A program made the position numbers and the translations under genes. Shown here piece by piece: positions 1-5,965 of a DNA stretch of 7,404 nt. How positions within the stretch are numbered: the stretch's first letter is position 1; every line of letters begins with the position of its first letter. Origin of the DNA: Planctomycetaceae bacterium. GTDB lineage: Bacteria > Planctomycetota > Planctomycetia > Planctomycetales > Planctomycetaceae. Below the pieces are notes generated by a model. The model did no database searches. It was given only the letters and a program-made list of their open reading frames with translations, and was not told the DNA's origin. The stretch spans positions 1 to 7,404 of the forward strand of contig DOCI01000080.1 in the NCBI GenBank assembly GCA_003503535.1, given 5' to 3'.

Positions 1-107
1 AAAATTGGCTTCATAGATGCGTCACGACGCACCTTTCACTCGAAGTTCTTGAACTCGTCTCCATACCATTCCGCCTGGCTGCCCCAATTGGCTGGATATT
101 CTCCGCA

Positions 108-141
108 GGGTGGCCCGACCGAGTCGGTCGGGTTGCGAAGC
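108..141 (+). repeat. Palindromic dispersed repeat, copy A
   Basis: The flank GGGTGGC is followed by a perfect dyad, CCCGACCGA-G-TCGGTCGGG (114-132), and then TTGCGAAGCA. The same flanks surround different dyads in copies at 758-804 (same strand) and 849-885 (opposite strand). I infer a REP-like intergenic repeat family. This copy lies inside the putative damaged gene. Confidence 0.6.
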
Positions 142-337
142 AAAAAGATGGAGGCGTCATCCGGGTTCAAGTTGCAAAGACCGGTTTGATCACAAAATGG
201 CCCACACGATGACGGCATCTTGTCGATTTCATCGACCAAGCCGAAGCGGCTGGGCCACCCGCGTTTTTCAGGCCATACCCACACTCCGGGCTTTCAGGCA
301 GTTGGTTCAATCGGTGACAAGAACGTTCTGGGAGCGT

Positions 338-361
338 TTGGTCAGCGAATTGGTCAGCGAA
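338..361 (+). repeat. Perfect 12-bp tandem duplication
   Basis: TTGGTCAGCGAA occurs twice head to tail (338-349 and 350-361). Twelve bases keep the frame, so in the plus-strand reading ending at 459 it gives the repeated residues in FGQRIGQRR. This looks like a replication-slippage product. Confidence 0.9.
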
Positions 362-455
362 GGAGTGCAGTTTGGGGAGCCGAATGGGGATCAAGACCGG
401 AACCCTTCTTTGGTAAGCTGGCGGATGAAATTAACTTCCGAATGGGGTTGTATGA

Positions 456-752
456 ATGAGCAAGAAACTAATGTCGTTTGACGACGCAATTACTGTCGGA
501 GTGAAGAAGTATCGTGAATTGTATCCCGAAGGCATGATTCCGAAGAATCTTGAAGACGAAGGAGTTCTGGGGGCTGTACCCGGTAACGAAAACGTCGAAG
601 TCCACGTCACCTATTGGTTTGAAGGGGCGTCCGAACCATTCTATTTGTTTCGGGCTTCCGTGAATCGAGAATCGGGTGATGTGTCCGTGACTAATGCCGA
701 AGATTGGCATGTCTTGGAGGACAGGACATTTGACAATTCGCAGAGCCTATGA
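456..752 (+). CDS. Small hypothetical protein, candidate immunity protein
   Basis: This is a complete 98-residue acidic, soluble-looking protein with no signal peptide or membrane segment. It starts at an ATG overlapping the upstream stop (ATGA), has no strong ribosome binding site, and so is probably translated by coupling. The N-terminal part (residues 8-30, with KKYRELYPEG) looks helical. Residues 47-80 (VEVHVTYWFEG, then FYLFRASVNRESGDVSV) look like consecutive beta strands with a turn of the 'Asn-Arg-x-(S/T)-Gly-x-Val' kind, common in small alpha/beta immunity and PepSY-like folds. No family is recognised with certainty. Size, acidity and coupling to an upstream 3' fragment would suit an immunity protein of a polymorphic toxin locus, but that is inference from context. 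The gene itself looks real; ATG 471 (residue 6) is an alternative start. A repeat begins six bases after its stop. Confidence 0.7.
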   Translation: MSKKLMSFDDAITVGVKKYRELYPEGMIPKNLEDEGVLGAVPGNENVEVHVTYWFEGASEPFYLFRASVNRESGDVSVTNAEDWHVLEDRTFDNSQSL

Positions 753-757
753 GCCGC

Positions 758-804
758 GGGTGGCACAGGTTGATGCGAAGCAGCTACCTGTGTGGCAAAG
801 CCAC
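758..804 (+). repeat. Palindromic dispersed repeat, copy B
   Basis: GGGTGGC is followed by ACAGGT (765-770), a loop containing TGATGCGAAGC, and the complementary ACCTGT (786-791). A second stem GTGGC-aaa-GCCAC lies at 792-804, and the first GTGGC can pair with the same GCCAC, giving a nested fold. It shares flank sequences with copy A at 108-141 and starts just after the stop of the small gene. Confidence 0.55.
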
Positions 805-848
805 AAGAGGTTTCGGTTTGAGATTGGAATTTCCCGCAGGCAGCTTAC

Positions 849-885
849 GGCTTCGCCGCCCCGAAAGAATCTTTCGGGGCCACCC
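849..885 (-). repeat. Palindromic dispersed repeat, copy C (inverted)
   Basis: Read on the minus strand this is GGGTGGC, a perfect dyad with CCCCGAAAGA and TCTTTCGGGG arms around one base (859-879, extendable to 858-880), then GGCGAAGCCG. The order flank-dyad-GCGAAGC matches copy A, but the dyad sequence is different. No T-run follows on either strand, so it is unlikely to be an intrinsic terminator. Confidence 0.55.
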
Positions 886-1017
886 TTATATTGCATTTCA
901 ATATCATGCACTGAGACATGTACAATTGCAAACCTGCAAATGTTTGTGGGGTCTCTTTGAATGCATCGTCCAGTTTCGTCAGTCAATGCCTGACCGACAG
1001 TCTGAATTGCGAATTTT

Positions 1018-1080
1018 TCTGCAGAGTTTGCAGACCTCCCGTGGCCGCGTCACCCAGAGAACTCTGCGAAATTCTCTGGG
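1018..1080. repeat. Long hairpin with competing stems
   Basis: CCCAGAGAA (1053-1061) pairs perfectly with TTCTCTGGG (1072-1080) around a loop containing CTGCGAA. Two other pairings are possible: GCAGAGT (1021-1027) with ACTCTGC (1061-1067), and TCTGCA (1018-1023) with TGCAGA (1029-1034). It could be another dispersed repeat or a structured untranslated region; no gene depends on it in view. Confidence 0.45.
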
Positions 1081-1110
1081 CGCCCCGGTCTATCAAGTGC
1101 TCTCTTCCTT

Positions 1111-1140
1111 TTATCTGTGCCCATCCGTGTGCATCCGTGG
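1111..1140 (+). repeat. 10-bp-period ATCYGTG repeat
   Basis: ATCTGTG, ATCCGTG and ATCCGTG begin at 1113, 1123 and 1133, exactly ten bases apart, followed by GTTCC-like sequence and a pyrimidine-rich run (1141-1164). From memory, similar 'ATCTGTG...ATCCGTGG' strings are dispersed in planctomycete and related genomes; I cannot verify that here. Confidence 0.5.
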
Positions 1141-1164
1141 TTCCTCCTCTTTTTCCTCTCCTGG

Positions 1165-1881
1165 AACACTCCCGCCCAAACAGGTTCGCTGAAAATTTTT
1201 CAAAATTGGTTTGACTCTCTCTGGAATGTGTTTTTTGGATAGCATTGTTTGTAAGTGTCTATTAATTAAGCAGTTGCGACTTTCGCGTCCTTCTCGGCAG
1301 ATCGAAACGAATTCTCCAGTCATTTCGGATTGACACGTTCTGAGGCGCTTTTGGCCAACAGGTTCAAGATTGGGTGTCAAAAATACCGAATGAGATACTT
1401 AGACGGCTGGAATCAATTCCGACATGGTTTGGTTCGTGTCTCTTGGGTTTCAAATCGGTTTTCGATTTGGCCCTCAAGTACCACGAATCGCGGCTCAGGC
1501 CAAAGCCTGCTGGTGTTGATTCCGACGATTGCAGGGAAGCGATCGTATCTTTTGGAAGCTGTCATGGAGGGGGGAAACTTGCCTGAATACTGTTGTATTC
1601 ATGGGACACTCCATCAAGGACGAGACCACTATTACTATTGAATGATCGGCATGGGGATGCTGAGATTTTCAACCAGGCTCATTTGTCTGGTCACACGGTA
1701 ATAGCATGAATATGGGACCTCTCCCATTTCAGTTCGGTCGACTCAATTCTCTCCTGTCATGGCGATGGACAAAAGAAATATACGAGCCCACGTATGTTAG
1801 TCGTTTCCCTGTTCGAGAATTCAGAGAGATCTGTGTTCGAACAAGTTGAAAACGTGTGAGGCAACACCATCGAGTTATAAG
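1165..1881. other. Gap without a convincing gene
   Basis: No reading here has a convincing start or a recognisable product. Two overlapping plus-strand frames (1330-1641 and 1374-1586) are open, but from TTG and GTG starts without ribosome binding sites. Their short resemblances to the left-end genes (GAFGQ near 1344-1358, KYR-x2-Y-x2-G near 1381-1407) may mark decayed paralogous sequence. Small perfect dyads occur at 1584-1601 (TGAATAC/GTATTCA) and 1712-1727 (ATGGGA/TCCCAT). No tRNA, rRNA or known structured RNA was seen. Confidence 0.4.
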
Positions 1882-1905
1882 ACCCTGACCCTGAGAGTAC
1901 CCTGA
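1882..1905 (+). promoter_or_regulatory. Three ACCCTGA heptamers upstream of the regulator gene
   Basis: ACCCTGA starts at 1882, 1888 and 1899, and is followed at 1910-1922 by the dyad TGTCC-ggt-GGACA. The cluster lies 120-150 bases before the HTH gene start. Iterated short direct repeats in front of a regulator can be operators, but no good -35/-10 pair is visible nearby, so the role is a guess. Confidence 0.2.
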
Positions 1906-2015
1906 ATCATGTCCGGTGGACACTGCCATGGAAACATTGGCACGGATGCCGACCATCGACAGCGGGGGCTTCCTTTGCAGTGAATTGTTCGCTGTAGAGT
2001 GGCATAAGTGTGATT

Positions 2016-2020
2016 GGAGA
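2016..2020 (+). promoter_or_regulatory. Ribosome binding site deciding the regulator start
   Basis: GGAGA lies seven bases before the ATG at 2028. The longer open frame from the GTG at 2010 has no such site, and the ATG gives the protein start MRTIFTTGQVAKIC expected for an HTH domain beginning at the N terminus. Confidence 0.75.
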
Positions 2021-2027
2021 GCCCGTA

Positions 2028-2600
<573 letters not shown>

Positions 2601-2606
2601 ACTCGG

Positions 2607-2621
2607 TTGGAATGATTCCAA
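2607..2621. repeat. 15-bp palindrome after the regulator stop
   Basis: TTGGAAT-g-ATTCCAA begins six bases after the stop codon. No T-run follows, so it is a weak candidate for a terminator; it could be a protein-binding dyad or an RNA 3'-end stabiliser. Confidence 0.35.
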
Positions 2622-2650
2622 TCTCCAGTCAATTGATCAGGTCAGACATC

Positions 2651-2670
2651 GCGTATCATGGATGATACGC
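2651..2670. repeat. 20-bp near-perfect palindrome
   Basis: GCGTATCAT (2651-2659) and ATGATACGC (2662-2670) are perfect complements separated by GG. There is no T-run after it. The symmetry suits a dimeric DNA-binding protein as well as an RNA hairpin. It lies in a 314-base gap between convergent genes that otherwise holds only the palindrome at 2607 and the terminator at 2822. Confidence 0.45.
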
Positions 2671-2821
2671 ATGACTCGACCATTTTCAAATGATTACTGC
2701 GGTCTTATGGAGATCAAATAACGGCTAAATGCTGTATTTGCTCTTGCCGTATCGCTGCAGATAATATTCGAAAGTGTTCAAGACCGCCTCCCCCCGGCAA
2801 TCGATCAAACACGAAAACCCG

Positions 2822-2866
2822 ACCCTAACCTTCGGCCAACCCCGCAGGTTCGGTAAGGGTTTTTTT
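2822..2866 (+). terminator. Intrinsic terminator between convergent genes, possibly bidirectional
   Basis: ACCCTAACC (2822-2830) pairs with GGTAAGGGT (2852-2860) apart from one central mismatch, and seven T residues follow (2860-2866) on the plus strand. On the minus strand the same hairpin is followed by GGGTTTTCGTG, a weaker U-tract, so it could also end mscL transcription, whose stop codon is at 2915-2917. The upstream plus-strand gene ends 220 bases before it. Confidence 0.6.
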
Positions 2867-2914
2867 GTGCGCGCAGATAAAATAACACAATCAAAACCTT
2901 CATCCATCCTTTAC

Positions 2915-3433
2915 CTACGCTGTCGCTGCCCCCTCAACCGGCTCCAGTTCCGAGGTACAATTCGGGCAACGGCTGGCTCGGAAAGGGATGACCGTTCGGC
3001 AATGAGGACACTTCTTATCGGAGGGTTCTTCCGGCGGCGGGGGTTCTTCATCGAAGACATTGTCGAGTTTTTCGTCAACGCGGTTGATGAGACGAATCAC
3101 AATAAAGATGGCAGCCGAGACGATCAGTAGTGAGAGACAGTTGTTGATGAACACGCCATAATTCAGCGTGACCGCACCGGCTTCCGTAGCTGCTCCCAGG
3201 CTTGCATATCCGCCTTCAGGAATCTGCCCTCCTTCTGGCGGGGATAGCACGACGAACAGGTCTGAAAAATCAGTCCCGCCAGTTAACAGCCCGATGGGAG
3301 GCATGAGGATATCGCTGACAAACGATTTCACGACTGTCGTAAAGGCCGCTCCAACAGTAAATCCAATCGCCAGATCGAGCATATTGCCGCGGAGGGTGAA
3401 CTTTTTAAAATCCTGAACAATTTTCCAGACCAT
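2915..3433 (-). CDS. mscL: Large-conductance mechanosensitive channel MscL with C-terminal zinc ribbon
   Basis: This inner-membrane channel opens under membrane tension to release solutes on hypo-osmotic shock. The 172 residues match the family throughout: amphipathic N terminus ([16 protein letters not shown]), first membrane helix at about 17-45 with [27 protein letters not shown], an external loop, and a second helix at about 92-116 ([28 protein letters not shown]). E. coli MscL has about 136 residues; the extra length is a longer external loop (residues 55-90) and a C-terminal extension. The usual C-terminal helix bundle is replaced by an acidic, proline-rich linker (about 128-137) and a zinc ribbon, Cys142-x2-Cys145-x10-Cys156-x2-Cys159. 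The start is supported by GAGGG five bases before the ATG. Transcription may begin from a -10-like element near 3517, or continue from the operon upstream, which ends 155 bases away. Confidence 0.95.
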   Translation of the reverse strand: MVWKIVQDFKKFTLRGNMLDLAIGFTVGAAFTTVVKSFVSDILMPPIGLLTGGTDFSDLFVVLSPPEGGQIPEGGYASLGAATEAGAVTLNYGVFINNCLSLLIVSAAIFIVIRLINRVDEKLDNVFDEEPPPPEEPSDKKCPHCRTVIPFRASRCPNCTSELEPVEGAATA

Positions 3434-3516
3434 GATCGCCCTCGATTACTCTGTGTGAAGCTGCAGTCCTGATCACTTAGTCGTTACCAAGAGATCGTCC
3501 TTCGTGAAATGATCTT

Positions 3517-3535
3517 ATTGTATTCCAACTGGAAT
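3517..3535 (-). promoter_or_regulatory. Possible mscL -10 element overlapping a dyad
   Basis: On the minus strand TACAAT (3517-3522) resembles a -10 box about 84 bases before the mscL ATG. It abuts the dyad ATTCCA-gt-TGGAAT (3522-3535), which would occupy the spacer region as an operator could. No good -35 box is present, so the promoter would be weak or activator-dependent. Confidence 0.25.
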
Positions 3536-3588
3536 GCGAGAGCTGAAATCGAATTTTAAAAAGGGAATCCTAACTGATATTGGAGTAA

Positions 3589-4689
3589 TTAAAGTGATTT
3601 CGGATCAATCGCCCGATGCTGCTGAGCGGAAAGATAGCACGCTTCGACCATGGCCATCGTGTTAAGGTTATCTCGCCCATTCAACGCTGGTTGAACCCCC
3701 TGCTCAGATGCACAAAGCAGTTCGCACATCGGTCCTGCGAAGGCATCGGGAAACCAGACATCGTCCCAGCGTGGTCGAAACCAGTTGTCCGGGTTCTGCT
3801 TTGTCACATAATCGATGGTACTTGGGCATCTCTCCGGATACTTCGGCCAGCCGATTGTTCCTTTAGCGAGGCCCTCAGTTCCTTCGATTCTCCAGTTGAT
3901 TCCATGATCGGCTCCTGCTCCTTCCGTCATCGGTCCCGCCCAGACATCGTCCCAACTGCAGGCTCGCAAGCCATTTTCGTATTCGAGAATGTACGTACAG
4001 ATGCCATCGACATGTTCTAACTTTTCTGAGGTGCGGGGATCCGTTCTCACACTCGCAATGATTCGTTCAGGCATCCCGAACCAGTAACGGAAGGAATCGA
4101 GATGGTGAATCGACATAATTCGCAAAGTCAGCCAGCCGAGTCGTTCCTGCCAGGGCATCCAATGGGGGACGGCTCGCATATCAATCGTTGCAAAGACTGG
4201 TTCGCCCAGGGCATTCTGATTCAGCAACGAATGAGCCGCCATGATTGACTGGTCGTAGCGCATGTTTTGATTGACGGCTAAAGTGATCCCGGCACTTTCG
4301 CATATCTCGACAATCTCTTTCGCCTCATTCAGATTCATTCCCAAAGGTTTTTGAGCAAGAATCCCGCGTATGTGTTTGTGCTGGACAACTTCTCGAATAA
4401 TGTCGAGTTGCACATCGGGCGGGACTGCAATGTCGATGATCGGAATCGACTCATCTGCCAGTAATAGCTGGTGAGTCGCATACGATTTCATCCCATGTCG
4501 CTTTGCAACTGCGGCGGCTTTTTCCGGCGAGCGGGAGGCAATCGCGAATGGGTTGAGGCCATTCATTTTGTAAGCGGGAATCTGACAATCAGCCATAATG
4601 AAACCAGCTCCGATACATCCGATTGGGATCGAACGATCATTCGGCAGGATCGGTTTCGTTTGTAGTTCATACTCGCCTGGCTGACTCAT
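3589..4689 (-). CDS. Gfo/Idh/MocA family NAD(P)-dependent oxidoreductase
   Basis: The 366-residue enzyme belongs to the glucose-fructose oxidoreductase / inositol dehydrogenase / MocA family, which oxidise or reduce sugars, inositols and related polyols in the cytoplasm. Residues 20-140 form the Rossmann domain: GCIGAGFI (24-31) is the dinucleotide-binding loop, [16 protein letters not shown] (51-66) follows the second strand, and QKPLG (113-117) is the family's EKP catalytic motif with Gln in place of Glu. NQNMRY (140-145) and [11 protein letters not shown] (195-205) belong to the C-terminal alpha/beta substrate domain, and [20 protein letters not shown] (338-357) is the usual family ending. 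Length is normal. The ATG overlaps the preceding gene's stop as ATGA, and GGAGAG sits five bases before it (4695-4700), so the two are made together. The substrate cannot be read from the sequence; no signal peptide is present. No clear terminator follows. Confidence 0.92.
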   Translation of the reverse strand: MSQPGEYELQTKPILPNDRSIPIGCIGAGFIMADCQIPAYKMNGLNPFAIASRSPEKAAAVAKRHGMKSYATHQLLLADESIPIIDIAVPPDVQLDIIREVVQHKHIRGILAQKPLGMNLNEAKEIVEICESAGITLAVNQNMRYDQSIMAAHSLLNQNALGEPVFATIDMRAVPHWMPWQERLGWLTLRIMSIHHLDSFRYWFGMPERIIASVRTDPRTSEKLEHVDGICTYILEYENGLRACSWDDVWAGPMTEGAGADHGINWRIEGTEGLAKGTIGWPKYPERCPSTIDYVTKQNPDNWFRPRWDDVWFPDAFAGPMCELLCASEQGVQPALNGRDNLNTMAMVEACYLSAQQHRAIDPKSL

Positions 4690-5531
4690 CCGTGCTCTCC
4701 GACTTCACCGAGTACGCGGCTCGTTCTGTCTTCCGCCTGCTTGAGAAACTGACTCTGTTCGGAAGTAGTTTTTACGCCGGTTTCCCGAATCGCAGTGTCG
4801 GGCAATTTGCTCAGTGGTGTGTAGCCGGGATGATGATGAGGGATAAGAGGATCGTTCGTTTTGGTGTTGTAACAGCAGATCAGCCCCCAGCGGGGCGAGT
4901 CACTCAAATTCGGATCGGAGCGATGCAGCAGATTGCCATCAAAGAAAAGAGCCGTGCCTGCTTTCATTTCGCAATAGAAGAGCGGGAAGCGTTGTTTCGC
5001 CAGTTCGACCCGCTCAAGATCGGCTCCGGTCTGTTCGCCTTCAAAGTGATGATCGATCCGCCCCATGCGATGCGAACCGGTCAACACCTGCATGCAACCG
5101 TTTTCTTTAGTCGCGGGATCGACCGCAATAAACACGCTGGCCATCGTCGGCAACAGACAGCCGTTCTTGTACCAGTAGCCATAATCCTGATGCCATTCCC
5201 AGGCGCCACCAACGCGAGGCTCTTTGGCACTCAACTTGGAATGATAGTGGTAAACTTCATCGTCGAGCAGTTGTTCCATCCGATTAACAACCCGCTCGCT
5301 ACGGGCGATCACGCCGTAGATGTCATCTCCGGGATGATTCCAGAGTGAAAGATTTGTTTTCCGCCCTGCAGCATCTTTGACATCCATCGCCGCTTTCTGC
5401 AGGATCGCATCGTTATGACTGGCCTGCTGAAGTAGCGAGGCTTCTTCGGGATCAAGAAAGTCTTCGATCAGTAAAAAGCCATCCTGCTGATACTGTTCGA
5501 TTTCAGCAGGAGAAAATTCTGAACTGACCAT
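4686..5531 (-). CDS. Phytanoyl-CoA dioxygenase (PhyH) family Fe(II)/2-oxoglutarate oxygenase
   Basis: The 281-residue cytoplasmic enzyme is predicted to hydroxylate a small molecule using Fe(II), O2 and 2-oxoglutarate. The start typical of the family is visible ([21 protein letters not shown], residues 6-26). The iron-binding facial triad is His114-x-Asp116 ([10 protein letters not shown]) with distal His203 ([10 protein letters not shown]), and Arg214 ([11 protein letters not shown]) is placed to bind 2-oxoglutarate. The [11 protein letters not shown] segment (145-155) is also typical. All expected metal ligands are present, so it should be active. The start is the ATG at 5531, with AGGAG seven bases before it; a GTG at 5558 would add nine residues but lacks such a site. 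It is the first gene of a two-gene operon with the Gfo/Idh/MocA oxidoreductase, whose start overlaps its stop. Bacterial PhyH proteins act on many substrates; sequence alone does not say which. Confidence 0.92.
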   Translation of the reverse strand: MVSSEFSPAEIEQYQQDGFLLIEDFLDPEEASLLQQASHNDAILQKAAMDVKDAAGRKTNLSLWNHPGDDIYGVIARSERVVNRMEQLLDDEVYHYHSKLSAKEPRVGGAWEWHQDYGYWYKNGCLLPTMASVFIAVDPATKENGCMQVLTGSHRMGRIDHHFEGEQTGADLERVELAKQRFPLFYCEMKAGTALFFDGNLLHRSDPNLSDSPRWGLICCYNTKTNDPLIPHHHPGYTPLSKLPDTAIRETGVKTTSEQSQFLKQAEDRTSRVLGEVGEHG

Positions 5532-5538
5532 ACCCGAA

Positions 5539-5543
5539 CTCCT
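5539..5543 (-). promoter_or_regulatory. Ribosome binding site deciding the PhyH start
   Basis: AGGAG on the minus strand lies seven bases before the ATG at 5529-5531. It selects that ATG over the in-frame GTG at 5558. Confidence 0.75.
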
Positions 5544-5588
5544 GAAAGGCTTAAGCACACATCGTGAGATCCTGATGCATGGGTTCTT

Positions 5589-5616
5589 ATCATACGGAAT
5601 ACACGATTGATCTCAA
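5589..5616 (-). promoter_or_regulatory. Sigma70-like promoter of the PhyH-oxidoreductase operon
   Basis: On the minus strand TTGAGA (5611-5616) and TATGAT (5589-5594) are separated by 16 bases; each differs from consensus at one position. Transcription would start near 5580, leaving an untranslated leader of about 50 bases before the ATG at 5531. No other promoter-like pair as good was seen in the window. Confidence 0.6.
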
Positions 5617-5692
5617 CAGTCTCCTGATAAGAGCGCATTTTCCTGTAAAGAATTCTCGAAATCATTCATTTGGAATCGATGACATTAGTCAA

Positions 5693-5845
5693 GTAGGGCA
5701 GGCTCCTGCCTGCCTTCCTACTATCGTTGAGTGGAGCGACTGGGAGTGCAATAATCATCCACCAATCAAATTTTCCAAAACGAGGGAAGATTACGGAGAT
5801 CCATTGTAAACACTATCCAGGATAGGCAGGAGGAGCCTGCCCTAC
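5693..5845. repeat. 153-bp segment bounded by inverted palindromic repeats
   Basis: The left arm begins GTAGGGCAGGCTCCTGCC (5693-5719 in full). The right arm (5819-5845), read in reverse, is the same 27-base sequence with small indels. Each arm carries its own dyad, GGCAGG/CCTGCC (5697-5710 and 5825-5841). The roughly 100 bases between them show no gene; a plus-strand open frame crossing the left arm looks spurious. GTAGGGCAGGCTCCTGCC-type strings are, as I recall, frequent between planctomycete genes. It could be a non-autonomous mobile element or two separate repeat insertions. Confidence 0.6.
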
Positions 5846-5876
5846 AGGGCTGCAGGTGATTTTTGAATATGCTTTA

Positions 5877-5894
5877 GACCATTTGAGAATGGTC
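5877..5894. other. Perfect hairpin beyond the hcp terminator
   Basis: GACCATT-tgag-AATGGTC is a perfect seven-base-pair stem with a four-base loop, just past the U-tract of the hcp terminator. On neither strand does a T-run follow directly, so it is either a back-up structure for 3'-end formation or part of the adjoining repeat. Confidence 0.4.
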
Positions 5895-5898
5895 CAAT

Positions 5899-5935
5899 AA
5901 AAAACCTCCGGAAAATCGCAGAGATCTTCCGAAGG
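5899..5935 (-). terminator. Intrinsic terminator of hcp
   Basis: Read on the minus strand, CCTTCGGAA (5927-5935) pairs over nine positions, one a G-U, with TTCCGGAGG (5905-5913). Six T residues follow (5899-5904). It begins 30 bases after the hcp stop codon and marks the end of the type VI gene cluster in this direction. Confidence 0.85.
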
Positions 5936-5965
5936 AGATTTGTATTCCTGTTATCACTCAGCAGA

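Larger units (their letters stand above)
1..459 (+). pseudogene. 3' end of a damaged or partial plus-strand gene, possibly the toxin side of a toxin/immunity pair
   Basis: One plus-strand frame runs from the left edge to the stop at 457-459, broken only by a TGA at 187-189. The 89 residues after that TGA read like ordinary protein, with Trp/Phe-rich segments near the end (VWGAEWGSRPEPFFGKLADE). The main support is the 3' end: its stop overlaps the next start as ATGA (456-459), the usual sign of translational coupling. After the TGA only a TTG at 220 could start translation, and it has no ribosome binding site, so the part in view is probably a remnant or lies downstream of a disrupting mutation. 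A palindromic repeat at 108-141 sits inside the frame, and a 12-bp tandem duplication (338-361) adds four codons. No domain is recognised; the toxin idea rests only on position before a small coupled gene. A minus-strand frame at 36-284 also looks protein-like and is the main alternative. Confidence 0.3.

Noticed and set aside
749..1214. Long plus-strand open frames across the repeat region
   Set aside because: They run through hairpins and repeats, have no ribosome binding site or protein-like pattern, and overlap each other.
1828..1845. GTTCGAAC resembling a tRNA T-loop
   Set aside because: There is no acceptor stem, anticodon arm or D-arm at the right distances; it is just a short palindrome.
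1930..1955. TGGCACG-like sequence resembling a sigma54 -24 box
   Set aside because: The -12 position reads CCGA where TTGC is required, so the pair is incomplete.
4623..5348. A 241-codon plus-strand open frame opposite the PhyH gene
   Set aside because: The minus-strand frame carries the full iron-binding motif and operon coupling; the plus-strand frame shows nothing recognisable.
5531..5558. GTG start for the PhyH protein adding nine residues
   Set aside because: The ribosome binding site is correctly spaced for the ATG at 5531, and the family start aligns there.
5579..5809. Plus-strand 76-codon frame between the two operons
   Set aside because: It crosses a promoter and a palindromic repeat arm, and its VGQAPACLP stretch is simply the repeat in translation.
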